Shown: in pieces, positions 45,584 through 57,900 of the stretch
Position numbering within the stretch: the stretch's first letter is position 1
Layout: every line of letters begins with the position of its first letter
Assembly (NCBI RefSeq): GCF_000003815.2
Contig: NC_049984.1
Span: 11,282,718 to 11,346,717 of the forward strand
Origin: Branchiostoma floridae
Lineage: Eukaryota; Chordata; Leptocardii; Amphioxiformes; Branchiostomatidae
DNA length: 64,000 nt
Direction of reading: 5' to 3'
Notes under the pieces: generated by a model
What the model saw: only the letters and a program-made list of their open reading frames with translations
Databases searched by the model: none
Told to the model about the DNA's origin: nothing
Made by a program: the position numbers and the translations under genes

Positions 45584-47131
45584 TTAATCCGACAAGTTCA
45601 AGTGCATCTCACTTGCCAGCTCGACTTTGTCCAGTATGTCCTGACTGTTCCCAGAAAGGACTCTGAAGTTGAAAATCCCTGGGCCAGGATAACAACGTCT
45701 CCCAGCCTCCACACGGAAGATGCCGTTCCCATCTGTGCCATACCGACGGATGTAGTGGAGAGGCCAGGTGATGGAGGTTGTTGACCCCTCACGGGGCGTT
45801 AGGATGATGGCTGGGGTCACCATGTCCACTTTCAGTTCGTACGTTCCGCACATGCCGAACGCTCGGGAGGCGTTGGTCTGGTTGACGCAGACGATGCATT
45901 TGTAACCTGAAAAGTAAACATCTGTTTATATTCACCGAAATGTCAACCTTGCAACTTTAAAAGGAATACAGGTTTTGGTTATTTTGTTATCTGTTATGTC
46001 CCTCACATTTATCTACACCACATTGCAGATGTTTAATTCCATAAACGTTACCTTGCTCCTCTAGCTCGTCAAAATGCCGCGGATTGGCATGGTAGCAGCG
46101 CCCTCCTACGACCGGCTCCATGTCGACATGACGGTAGTCAGCCCATGAATCCGGTTCCTCCTCCAAGTGTCCTGCTCCTGTCATGTCCCTGCTGTCAAAC
46201 TCCTCGTTTTGAGATGATGTCGAGCGGAGAAGGGCTGTGTCACACATAGGCGGCTGTGACTGGAGCCCCGGAGAACTCTCTGAGTCACTGACTCCAAGAG
46301 AGCGTGAAACAAACTCCGGAGAACACCCTGACACATTCCTGACTCCAGGAGAATGTGAAACAAACTCCGGAGAACACCCTGACACATCCCTGACACCAAG
46401 AGAGCGTGAAACAAACTCCGGAGAACACCCTGATACATCACTGACTCCAGGAAAATGTGAAACAAACTCCGGAGAACACCCTGACACATCACTGACTCCA
46501 GGAAAATGTGAAACAAACTCCGGAGAACACCTGGACACATCGCTGACTCCCGGAGAATGTGAAACAAACTCCGGAGAAAACTCTGACATATGACTGACTC
46601 CAGAAGAACATGAACCCGGAGAACACTCTATCCCGCCGCTAGTCAGACGAGACCGCGGGGGGACGTTGACGTACACGTGGTGCTCAAAAACATTTTTGGC
46701 CTGTCCAAGAACCCTGGGCACTGGGATGTGATAGTCCATTGAAGCTGCACCATGAACTCCTTCTCCCTTGTTGTATTTCACATTGGGCACGTTAATGTAT
46801 TCAGGTTCCTCTGACTTCATTTCAACATATCCAATATCGGACACAGGACGACTTTGCCCTTGTGTATTAGATCCAATGCTGCGGAAAGTGCCGAACTCAC
46901 TTGCTCCAGTCATGTAGCTTTCTTTCTTACTGCTGTGCCTGTCGTCAAGCGCACCGGGATAGCGAGGCAGCCTGGCCATGGGAACATATCCCTTCATGTC
47001 GATCGTTGTGCGAGTACTGGCTTGCGAAGGTGGCCTTGGATATGAAAACATATACCTGGCCTCTTCCTCAACAGGCCATTTCCGCGGACGGGAGTATCCG
47101 TTTGCGTCCATGTCACGGTCGAAGCCACGGC
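45584..47131 (-). CDS. Docking protein with a C-terminal IRS-type PTB domain
   Basis: Minus-strand exons 47131-46052 and 45906-45584 (stop TAA). The acceptor TTAACAG precedes 47131 and the ATG at 47111 is the first in frame, giving 460 residues. An upstream exon, noncoding or coding, must exist and was not found. Residues 1-160 carry phosphotyrosine-type motifs: YVPM (Tyr42) and YVEM (Tyr95), of the PI3K-SH2 form, and YINV (Tyr105) and YVNV (Tyr147), of the Grb2-SH2 form. Residues 179-280 are six 17-residue repeats (SPEFVSHFPGVSDVSGC type). Residues from about 354 form an IRS/DOK-type PTB domain: GTYELKVDMVTPAIIL, WPLHYIRRYG, FRVEAGRRC, GPGIFNF. The PTB ends nine residues before the stop. IRS, DOK and FRS2 proteins bind NPxY of activated receptors at the membrane, but have PTB before the tail; here the order is reversed. 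No PH domain is visible. Confidence 0.83.
46272..46577 (-). repeat. 51-bp tandem repeat coding six 17-residue units
   Basis: Six units, each SPEFVS(H/R)(S/F)(P/L)GV followed by a 6-residue D/N/S-rich end closing in C or S. The period of 51 bp keeps all copies in frame. It also keeps a plus-strand and a second minus-strand frame open across the array, and these are shadows. The copies are very similar to each other, so the array is young or homogenised. Confidence 0.92.
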
Positions 47132-47941
47132 CTGTTAATCAATAAATGAACAAATAATAGTTTCAAACTTTCATAGCATATCAGTTTGGCAGTAGATTTT
47201 AACGCTGGTGACAACCAAATATCAGATACGTACGGTCGCGCCATGGCCGATTGAAGTAAGAAATCCGATACTTTTGTAAGGCATTCGTTGCACGATCACA
47301 TTCGTTGCACGATCGTCATAGGATCACCAACTTGCGACTGTCGTACATATGTCGCACACATTTCAGCTACTAGTGTCTTGTTACGGAGAAATCTGATCGT
47401 TGCAACATGTCAGTGGTTAACATTAATCTGGTCACGGCTTGTTTGAACGGCATCAAATCGTATGACGGTCTGCACGAATGTGACCGCGCCTTAAGAAACT
47501 GAGACCAGTACAACACTTGTGTTTGATACTTTCGCTTTCAACTTTCACACATTTTCCGCTGAAATGAAAACAGACTCATTAAGACAATCGTGTTATGGTA
47601 AGCCCCACGAGTACACAACTACTTCTAGACATTGACAAGTAGACTTAGTTAGCAAAAATGCGCAAAAAGTATCTTGATGAAGTTCCGATACGAGGCGAAC
47701 ACCTCAAGTTGTCAAACGTCACAAAGAGACTTAAGCTAAGCTCTATGATCATAACTTTCCTCCGGAACATTTTGACAAGATTTTGATCTAGACTTTGATT
47801 ACTACAAGTACCTTTCCCCAGCAATTACCTTCTGCCAATCTTCAGAAAGATTAAAAACAGTCCGATCGTGAAAGGACGCCCAGTTTCGCGCTCGCACTTT
47901 AATGTCTACGAGGAAGTTAGCACCGAAACACCATGAACTGA

Positions 47942-47949
47942 TGACGTCA
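47942..47949. promoter_or_regulatory. TGACGTCA full CRE palindrome
   Basis: Perfect CREB/ATF site upstream of the minus-strand PTB gene and about 1 kb from the DYNC1LI start. A chance match is possible. Confidence 0.4.
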
Positions 47950-48293
47950 GTAAAGGTCAAAGTGAAATGGTATTGTCTTTGACACCTGATACTCAGCATA
48001 CGCAACACCTATTCAATCGCTCACCGCTAATTTGAGGACGACACAGTAAGAGATACACAAAAGGCAAAAATGAAAGTGCTTTCAATGGAAAAGACAGACT
48101 TTACCTTGAAAGGGTTCGTGATATAGGAAGCAAAACGAGCGAAAGTGAAAGTTTTTATTATCATTAGTTTTTTTTCCGTGATGCATAGCAAGGACGTCTT
48201 ACTAGTATATAAACTCATCGGACATAGCGAACTATCTTAGTTGAACGTTAATCGTAGCAGCCAGCTCTAATTCAATGGTAAGCGTTGTCCTTA

Positions 48294-48502
48294 AACTATT
48301 CGTGATGCGTATATTTAGCTCGGCCGAGTTGTCAGCGAGCTCTAAATTAGGAGGAGGCATGACCCTGATGCCTACGGACAAATGGCAGAGTTTCTTCGTC
48401 GGCATCAGGGTCATACCTCCTCGTAATTTAGAGCTCCCTGATAACTCGGCCGAGCTAAATTCTTGATTTGTAAAGCCGGCTTTAACTATTCGTGATGCGT
48501 AT
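48294..48502. mobile_element. Long-armed foldback inside 19-bp direct repeats
   Basis: Inverted arms of about 65 bp (about 48315-48380 and 48398-48463) start TTAGCTCGGCCGAGTT, run through GAGCTCTAAATTA and ATGACCCTGATGCC, and differ at only a few bases. The hairpin is flanked by the 19-bp direct repeat AACTATTCGTGATGCGTAT at 48294-48312 and 48484-48502. There is no significant ORF. Confidence 0.8.
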
Positions 48503-48983
48503 TGTTTGTTACCAGAATTCGCTCATCGTTGATTACTTTTCTTTATTTGCAACTTCATGCCCTGGGGATTATTGTACATGATAGAAACCTGGGCGACATG
48601 CATGTGACGATGAAGAGTAATAAACGTTAAAATTGTTGTAAAAAGAAACTATCTAAGAAACTAATACTAGTGTTGATTATAGATTATATCTAGACAGGTT
48701 TTGTTTGACTTATTTTAGGAAGTAAGGGACTCGGACAAAGAGCCCCGAACGTTCAGTTGTGTCACTCTTAGTTGCCTAGCTTTAGCATCCAATATACCCA
48801 AATTTGGCGCATTGCGTACTTTGCTGAAACCTCCCTTAACATCATTTTCAATTTTCCCGCCACGAACTCCAACCAATGCTTGAGAACCAACCTTTGACCC
48901 GACTTCCGCAAAGTTAGTTGATGAGGTAATGGCCCGGAACCATAGCGAGGCTACATCCGGGCACTCCTGCGGATTGAGGCAAG

Positions 48984-51900
48984 ATGGCGCCCATCGGCGA
49001 CAAGTTGGTCATGGGAGCGATGGCTGAGAATTCCGACGAAGACGAAGGCAAAAATTTATGGTAGGGCACTTTCCTTGTGACAGTAGGTCAGCAAGACTTT
49101 TGGGGAGATAAAGGCGTTAACCGCATGTCGTTGTTTCTCTCCAGGTCCACGATATTGAGTGACGTTTCGACCCAGTCGAGCTCCAAGCTTCCGTCATGCA
49201 AAAGCATCATCGTTGCAGGTAGGCGGCTACCGGTGTCAGTTTATCGCTATAAAAATCATTATTTCCCTGCGTCGTTCGTCCAACCGTTGGTTTTACAATG
49301 ATTGACAAGCATCTCTGTCGTTTGGGTAAGTGTTCTGTAACGTGTCATCTCTGTTCTGATTGTAGGCGAAGACGAGTCAGGGAAAACCACTTTGATAGCA
49401 AAAATGAGAGGAGACGACGAACTGAAGAAAGGGGCTGGGCTGGAATACTTCTACTTAGAAGTTCACGATGAAGATAGAGACGGTGCGTGTTTTATTTATT
49501 TCTAAACAAACCCAGTCGTGATGTTGTCTTTTTTCTCTTTTTTTCACCTTTTCCAGTATGTTTAGAAAAATAGAATGTTAGAAATTCTGACCTAGATCAC
49601 GAGATAGTGGGACTGTACCTTTGACATCTGTGTTGTGGCACCAGACATTTACCCCAGTTCAGCATAGCTCACATAGGATTTGTGTGTCAATGCTACAGAT
49701 GTGTTAGATCTATACCTGAAAGTGCAGTTTCTAAAAATTTTGTCATAAATGATGTTGAGATGAAATTATAGTTAAAACTAACATTGAAAATCAGTGCCGA
49801 CATTTCCATAAAGTTGTGTAATTTGTTACTTGAAGAAAGAAAATGTCATTTGTCATGTCCATATGAAATCAATTGCAGTGCTGTCATCATGGTACACAGA
49901 TACTGACAGACACATTTTACTTGCAGCTAAAATATATGTTGAGCTTGATATTTTATGGGCTGTGTTGTACAGTTATCTCAGTTGTAAACAAAATAATTTG
50001 TGTGTTGTTGTTTTTCTTGGTACATACCATATAATGATTTTATGTTCCTTAATTAAGAAATGATATGCCCATGTTAACCGTTTATGAAAGATTTATGTTG
50101 TTTTTTTACGTATATATCAAGGACATTATCAAATAGAATTGCATTCTTAACATACTGGTGACAAGAGTTAGTCAGTAGCACAGTGGCACTGTCCACTTCA
50201 CAGAAGAAAAGATGCATCATTTGCAAAATTTATTTTCCGAATTAGAATTCATGGAATTATATGGATCAGTACATGTTAATATCCAGGGTTTTTCTAAAGA
50301 GGTGAATCTAATAGTCTTTCCGACTAAGAAAGATGTCATACTCTAACCATGTATCCCCTTACCCAGGGGAGCAGATTCTCTGACAGGCATAAAACTCAGA
50401 TTGACCAGGGATGCTACTAATACTACTAGTACTGTCACATGTGGCAACAGTCTTCAACCATGACTTGTCAGATACTGACAGTAATTTATCCCACAAGAGG
50501 CTGTAGTAAAAATACCCCATTTTAACCTAAAATTCTAATCCACACCATGCCCCCTGCTCCTTATCTCTACTTCTCTGCAGTATTCCCATACAATTTTTTT
50601 CTAGAGAAACCCTAAATACCTGTTCAAGTAAAACATTACTGAATGTAAAGAGGGCATGTGATGAGTAACACAGACGATAAAGCTGTATTTATCAGGAAAT
50701 ATGAACCCTTACATGTTCCACTTGTGGTCATCTTGAAGTGTTAGTACATCTAATCTGCTGCCTCTCAAACAAATTAGCCCACTTGGGACATACCAATAAA
50801 AGAGAGGAGACAGTTCACAAGAAATGGTTTCTGACCGTTACCGTACAAATAACGATGTAGTAGTCTCATACTCTGAATATATGTTAGTCAGGACTTTTCT
50901 GATCCAATGCTAAATGTTTGATTGAAAATGTCTGACTGTGTCCTATCCAGTTTTTACAATGGAATAACCCAAAGATGTCCATCTGTCATGATGTTTGTGC
51001 ATTTGTTTTAACAAGCTGGCAAGTTGTCATTACCTCCAAAAGTTGTTTTCTTTTTTGTTGGTTTGTTTTGTCTTGGATTAAAAAACTGAATGGGTGGGAA
51101 TGCCTTTGGCAACCTCATGCTGTTTATATTTTCAAGTCCCTGCATCCAAGGAGGTTTTTTTTTCAAACCCCTTGCTGCATCTAGGTTAGAAGGGCTAATA
51201 AAATGCTCTTCTAATGTTCCAATATTATCATGCATCCATTTAGTACTTGAACTAAGATTAGCATTGCTAGCACTGTGCTTGAGCATACAGGAGGAAAAGT
51301 ATAAAAAAAGATTTATTGATCCACTATCATGTTATAAACATGACTACTAGTTACAAGTACTTGCTGTGCCAGGGAATTGGATTAGAACTGCACCTCTGTA
51401 TATGAATATTTTATGAGGTAAGGTCTCTCTTGAAGGCAGTAAAGGTCTCCCTTTCTATCTGTATCAAGAAAAGAACAATCAAAGACCATGATGTTAGATT
51501 TAATCTTAGTTTGAAGTCTGACAGCTTGTCAGAATTTTTAGCATTCCAACAATTGATTTCTTCCATTTTTTTAGCCCTAGAAAAGTATGAAGGGAATGTA
51601 TACAGTTGTTAAGATTTAGAGAGAAGAGAGTTAATGAGGTTAACTCTTTAGTTTTGCCCTTTTATGGAACCTGTTGTAAGATTTGCCTTTGACGTCTTTG
51701 ATATTTGCTTAAGACATTCCTTCATGGCTCATTGCTTAGTTAACAATAACATGTTCTAATTTGTATTCAAAAACCGTAAAATACTTTTTGTTATGGGCCA
51801 TCAGTAGAACCTGTTTTACAATTACAGTACCTGGTTTACCACTGTACTTACAAACAAACAGTTATCAGACACTCACCATGTGTTTCTATAATTTCCATAT

Positions 51901-54900
51901 TTTGACCTCCGTTCTTAGGAATTCGAGGACAGTAGCTTCCCAGGTTATTTATTGCAGCAATGTTTAAAGTCAAAATCGGTATTGTTCAAATGAGATGGAC
52001 AGTAAATAATTAATAGACTGAAAATGCATACTTATGACCAGAATTTGTTAGCTTGTTGTCTTTCTGGCCTGGTGGTTTCAATCAATGTTCAGTCAAACTG
52101 AATGTAGATATCCTGTACTTTGCTCTGATAGGGTTATTTCAGTCCAAGCACAATTTGGAGGGTATACAGATTTGTCCCATTGGAGGCACAATTCTCTGAT
52201 ACAGTATACCAATGTTGTATAATCCCTGTGTAATTCATTCTACTTCTAGACATATATCTTTACAAATATTAACAGCATTGTGGTGTATTGATCGTACTAG
52301 TATATTGAACTGTTTTGGATATGGACAAAGTCCAAAACTTACACAATGTTATATTTGAATAACGTGATAATGATGTCATTATGCCCTACATGTATGTAGC
52401 ATGTTGCCCAAAATGTAATTGATATAGGTATACAAGTTTTTACCAGTACAGTACATTTCATAAGCATTTGACTCTGGGAGGCAATACAGTGTAACAAATT
52501 TAACTCCTCCAGCTCACACAATCCTAAATGCAGTGTTCTTCTCCCTGCTTTTTAACCCCCTAACCAGTGACAAATGAGGTTCCAAAAGGCTACTGCAGCC
52601 TGGGGAAGGTTGAGGTAGCTGTCAATCATTGTTGATTGACAGGTGTATCTGAATGTCAAACACATGTCAGTGTAGCATTTTATCAAGCCAAGGATTTCTG
52701 CCTTGTCTGTATCTAAAAGCATTGGATGTACTGATATTTGCCAAATTGAATCCATAAGTAGATGTAGGTCCTTGTTGATAATCCGCAGTAACATGACAGC
52801 TGCCGTCATCACACATTTTTATGTAACAAATACTGTTGAGTTATGTAGTTGTGTGTAGCAATAGCTAGTTACTTCTTACGAATTAATGATATACGTGTAT
52901 AGGTTCTACTAGCAAGTTAGATCACCTCTCAGTCACTGCACATACAGTACAGTCAAGTAAAGATAAGTAAACCCCAATATGCATTTGTCTGTGCATAGCC
53001 CACATGTGTGCACATCAGCACTAGCACACTGTAATTGTAAAATACTGACATATATATTTCTAAGATCTATAATGATGAATGCTAGCTGCATGGAGCTATA
53101 AAAGTCATAAATAAGTAAATTGCAGACTATTTGTCATCATCATAGTTCACAAGTTACATTATGATACACACACATCTCTTATGTTTAGGGTGACAGTTTA
53201 TGCTAAACATGTTGATCCGATACTGGTATTGCAGTGCAAGCAAAGTCTAAGGTTGTCATGTGACTTATGTCATTCATGTCAGTCAATCATGCCAATTTCA
53301 ACAACTTAATGTCACTGCCCAATCATAAAGCTAACACAATGTAGTTCCTACAGTAACAGTACTCATTTGAATCACTGTATATCTACAACCCTCTGGTCAT
53401 CATATTTTGTCCAATGCATGTGTGAAAAGAGAACCCCCCAGGGCACTGACAGTGCCAGTTTTAAAATAGCTAAAAAAGCTTACATGACACTTTAACTAGT
53501 AATAGGCTTCGCCTCGGGTGTTAAAGGAACCCCCTTGTGGGTGGGGCAACCCCTATTTCCACATAATCAAGCCACGCCCATCATCTATCTATTTTAGAAC
53601 ATGGCCACTATCCCGAAGATATTCTTTTATTTATCTAGATAAATCAAAGATATTTTATTCAGAATATCACATGATATTTAAACAAAATGACCTCAGATAC
53701 CCTACACGTATCTTTGCAGTAGAGTCTGTAGACATGTCCAGACACAACCAGTCCTCCAGAAGGTTTGTTGACCTGGGAACCAAAACACGACTTGGTACAT
53801 GGAATGTCCTGTCGATGAGAGAGGAGGGATCGGCCGAATTGGTCGCAAGGGAGCTAAACAAAGTAAACCTCTCCATCACCGCCCTCACTGAAGTGCGCTG
53901 GCCTGGGTCTGGAGAACTGTGCACGGAGGGGACATCCTTCATCTACAGTGGCAGGGGTGATGGTCTACACCTCCAAGGTGTTGCCTTAGCCCTGGATAGA
54001 AACGCACGGAATGCTCTCCTTACGTGGGACCCTGTCTCCGAACGCATCCTTAAGGCAAGGCTGTTACACCGCTATGGATACATGACCGTGATTTCCGTCT
54101 ACGCACCAACAAATGCCCACAGTGATGCAGACAAAGATGCCTTTTACCACCTGCTCTCTGACGTCTTAGCCGGAGTCGACCGCCGGGATTTAATCGTAGT
54201 CATGGGTGACTTTAATGCCACAACTGGGACAGATAGATCTGGATACGAGCAGTGTATAGGACCACATGGGCATGGCACCAGAAACGACAACGGGGAGCGC
54301 ATGCTTCAACTTTGTCAGCTCCATCACATGAAGGTCTGTGGTAGCTATTTTAAGCGTAAAAACATACACAGACTTTCTTGGTACAGTAACAATGGTCACA
54401 CCAAAAAAGAGATAGACCACATCTTAACCAACCACAGATGGAAATGTATTCACAACTGCAGAGTGTATCGCAGTGCTGAGTTCGGTAACACCGACCATCG
54501 CCTAGTGGTGGCCTCCTGTAAAATTTCCTTGAAAAAGAACAGCCCACCTGGGAAGCCACCTTTCAGACCTGACATCGCAAAACTCCAAGACACAGCCCTC
54601 AGGCAGAAATTTTGCGATGAAATCACCAGGAGATACACCAACAATCAGCCTGCTCCTCTTGATGTAGAGTCAGCGTGGTCTCAATTCAGGGACAACATCT
54701 CGGACTCCGCCAGAGCAGTCCTCGGGAAGAAAACGAAGAGCCACAAACCCTGGATTAGTGAAGAGACTCTGACGATTATTGAAGAACGCAGAAAAGCCCG
54801 CCTCACAGGTGACATAACAACCTACAGAGCTCTGAACTCTAGACGACAGGCACAGCTCAGACGAGACAAGCAACGGTGGCTCCTTCAGACTGCAGAGGAA

Positions 54901-57900
54901 GTGGAGTCAGCCAGTGCTGCTGGAAGACATAAAGCCGTGTACGAAGCAATTCGTAAGCTGGCAGGTAAAGCCATCCCATCAGCAGTCGGCCCTGTGGTGG
55001 CCGAAGATGGCAGCGCCCTTCCAACTACACAAGAGCAGCTGAACAGGTGGAAGGAGTACTACTCCAACCTGCTTAACAGACCTGCACCATCTCCCTCCTC
55101 AGACACACTTGAGGAACTAGCAGACGCGGCAGTACCGGACAATAACATCAGTACCGATCCCCCTACTGACGACGAGATCAGCAGGGCCGTTCGTCAGCTG
55201 AAGAATGGCAAAGCTGCCGGGTACGACGGCATCCCCCCCGAACTCCTGAAGAACGGGGGCGAGAGCACCATCCGCTGGCTGAAATGCCTGTTCTCTGCCA
55301 TCTGGGAATCGGGGACCATCCCAGAAGACTGGAAGAGAGGAATAATCCTGCCCTTCTATAAAAACAAAGGTCGCAGAAACGAATGCAAAAACCACCGTGG
55401 CATCACTCTCCTTCCAGTCCCAGCCAAGGTTTTCAGTATGGTGATTCTTAACCGCATAAAGCAACCTCTGGTGAACTCTCAGCGCCCCGAACAAAGTGGC
55501 TTTACTCCAGGTAGATCTACAGTCGACAGGATCCTTGCCCTCAGACTACTCGCCGAGAAAAGGAGGGAGTACAGGAAGGCTCTGTTTGTCGCATATGTAG
55601 ATCTCAAAGCTGCCTTTGACTCGGTCCACAGGCCATCTTTGTGGAAGCTGCTGCGCGCCAGGGGCATTCCAGATAAGATCGTCAGCCTTATCCAGGCACT
55701 GTACACTGACACTACAAGCTGCGTTCGAGTAGGAACAAACTACTCGGACTGGTTCACACTTCTCAGCGGCGTACGCCAAGGTTGTGTCCTGGCTCCAACG
55801 CTGTTTAACATCGCCATTGACCATGTAATGTCCAGGACTGTTGGCCGAGGGATGTGTGGAGTTACGTACGGTCAACATATATTCACAGACATGGATTACG
55901 CCGACGACGTGGCACTGCTTGCAGAGTTGTTCGATGCCCTTGTCAGCACGCTGGAGATCTTTTCAGCCGAGAGTCAAAACCTGGGTCTAGAAGTCAGCTG
56001 GCTGAAGACTAAGGTGCAGTCCCTCAGTGACTTTCTTGATCAACCTACCTGTCCACCGATCAATGGAGAGTCAGTAGAGGTGGTTTCATGCTTCACCTAT
56101 CTCGGCAGCGTTATTACGCAGGACTGCAAGTCTGACCAAGATGTCAAGCGCAGACTCGGAATCGCCTCTGCAGCCTTTGCCAGCCTTGGCCGTGTATGGC
56201 GCTGCAAACATCTCTCCAGAACGGCCAAGCTGAAGGTGTACAACACTCTGGTTCTTTCAGTGCTCCTGTATGGAGCCGAGTCATGGACTCTCACCAAGTC
56301 ACTGAAACAGAAACTGGACTCCTTCGATTCACAGTGCCTTAGAAACATCGAGGGCATCCGCTGGCAGGACCATGTCACCAACGAAGTAGTACGCCACACA
56401 ACAAACCAGATCCCGGTCAGCCAGAAGATCACCAAGTACCAGCTTAACCTTCTGGGACACATCTCCAGAGCAACACCGACCCAGGAAGTGATCAAATTGA
56501 TCACCTCAGTTCCAGATTCAACTTGGAGGCGCCCCAGAGGCCGTCCTAGGAGCAGATGGGAGGACCAAGTCTTCAAAGTGCTGGACACCACAGGGGTCAG
56601 CAGATCTGACTGGAGAACTCTGGCTGAAAACAGAACATCTTGGAGGGACATGTCTACAGCCGCTATGCATCTCCCCTGATGCCCGCGGCTGATTGACCTC
56701 AGATACAGCATCCTGTACCTCTCTAGCAAACAAATAAACAATGGATCTGTTCTTGCCTTTACCACATGGTGTGGTTTATGGCACCTGACACCAGACTACC
56801 ACATGGTGTGGTTTATGGCTCCTGGCACCAGATGTGTGTGGTCTTGCAGATTTTCCCGCTAGAATTTTTCTGCTTGTTGAGCCCAGCAGTCTGCTCCCAG
56901 TCTCACATGGGAAGGACACTGTGAGGGAGCGTGGTGTGTCTATCATGGATCTTAACTTCGACTTGGGACTTGACGATTTGTTGAATCCTGTTGAACCTGA
57001 GGATCTCAGCTTTGGTAACCAGTTTTTCCAGCATGTTGGAATGGACCTTGAGGCTCTGCTCATGGATGTTTCAAACAAACTGCAGCCACCGCCCCCAAAA
57101 TCGAGACCAACAGCTACAGCGACCACAACAACTGACCACAACAACTGCCATGTTCTAATAGGGTGTTAAAGTGGAGTCCCTTCAGTTCTATACTTTTGAA
57201 CAATGGGTGACCTGTGCTGTGCATTAGGATCATAGCAAATGCAAATGCAATTGTATTTGTTACAGTATATACATGTACATGTAATACTCTGCATATGAAA
57301 TATGAAGAACATCTGTGAAAAATCATATTGTGGTTTGCTGTTTTTCTGTTCAGAAATGTTTATTACTAGTACATCTAACTTGTAGTCTATTTTTTCCATT
57401 CTCAAATGTTACATTATCGTGTTGTCCATTTTTGCCCAGGGCAAAAAAGGTGTATGGCACAAATCATCTCCTTTGAAGTGTGCAATTGTTGCTGTGATTG
57501 GAAAATGAACATATTTGTAAATTGCAGTCTTGTTGATTGAATTTTTTCAGTCCTGTTTTTCTCAGGACACACCTGTATACTTTATTAATCCTAAGCCCAT
57601 CAGCTATCATACATTGAAGTAGGTAGCTAAGATATCAACAGTTTATGATGTATGTTGGCACTACTTTTACAGTTTTGTCTGCTGTATGCATATCATATAT
57701 GTCTTTTGTAGCAATTGTTTTCTGAAGCTTTACCATAATGAATTTATTCCATTAGATGTGGTTGTTTTGAAACATTCCTGTAGGGTCTACTCGTCAAAAT
57801 TATAGACTAGAATAGTACATATGTACTGACCGTCGCTGCAAGGCCAAGATTGTAAACAAATGTTCACTTTGAACATTTGCCAACTATTCTAGCCATGATG

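Larger units (their letters stand above)
47132..48983. other. Divergent intergenic region: PTB gene and DYNC1LI promoters
   Basis: About 1.85 kb between the PTB-protein exon (minus) and the DYNC1LI start (plus). It holds a CRE palindrome at 47942, a large foldback at 48294-48502, a CCAAT box at 48873-48877, and an ETS-like ACTTCCG at 48902-48908. An undetected first exon of the PTB gene should lie in it. Confidence 0.55.

Noticed and set aside
46237-46593. Plus-strand 118-residue repeat ORF and a second minus-strand frame across the same array
   Set aside because: Shadows of the 51-bp repeat, whose period is a multiple of three. The frame that splices to the PTB exon is the real one.
47221-47260. 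Candidate first exon of the PTB gene (minus-strand ATGGCGCGACC before GTACGT)
   Set aside because: It leaves two bases, whereas the exon at 47131 needs one, and the joined frame stops at once.
52618-52641. Perfect 10-bp palindrome CTGTCAATCA...TGATTGACAG
   Set aside because: Short and isolated, with no gene or repeat context.
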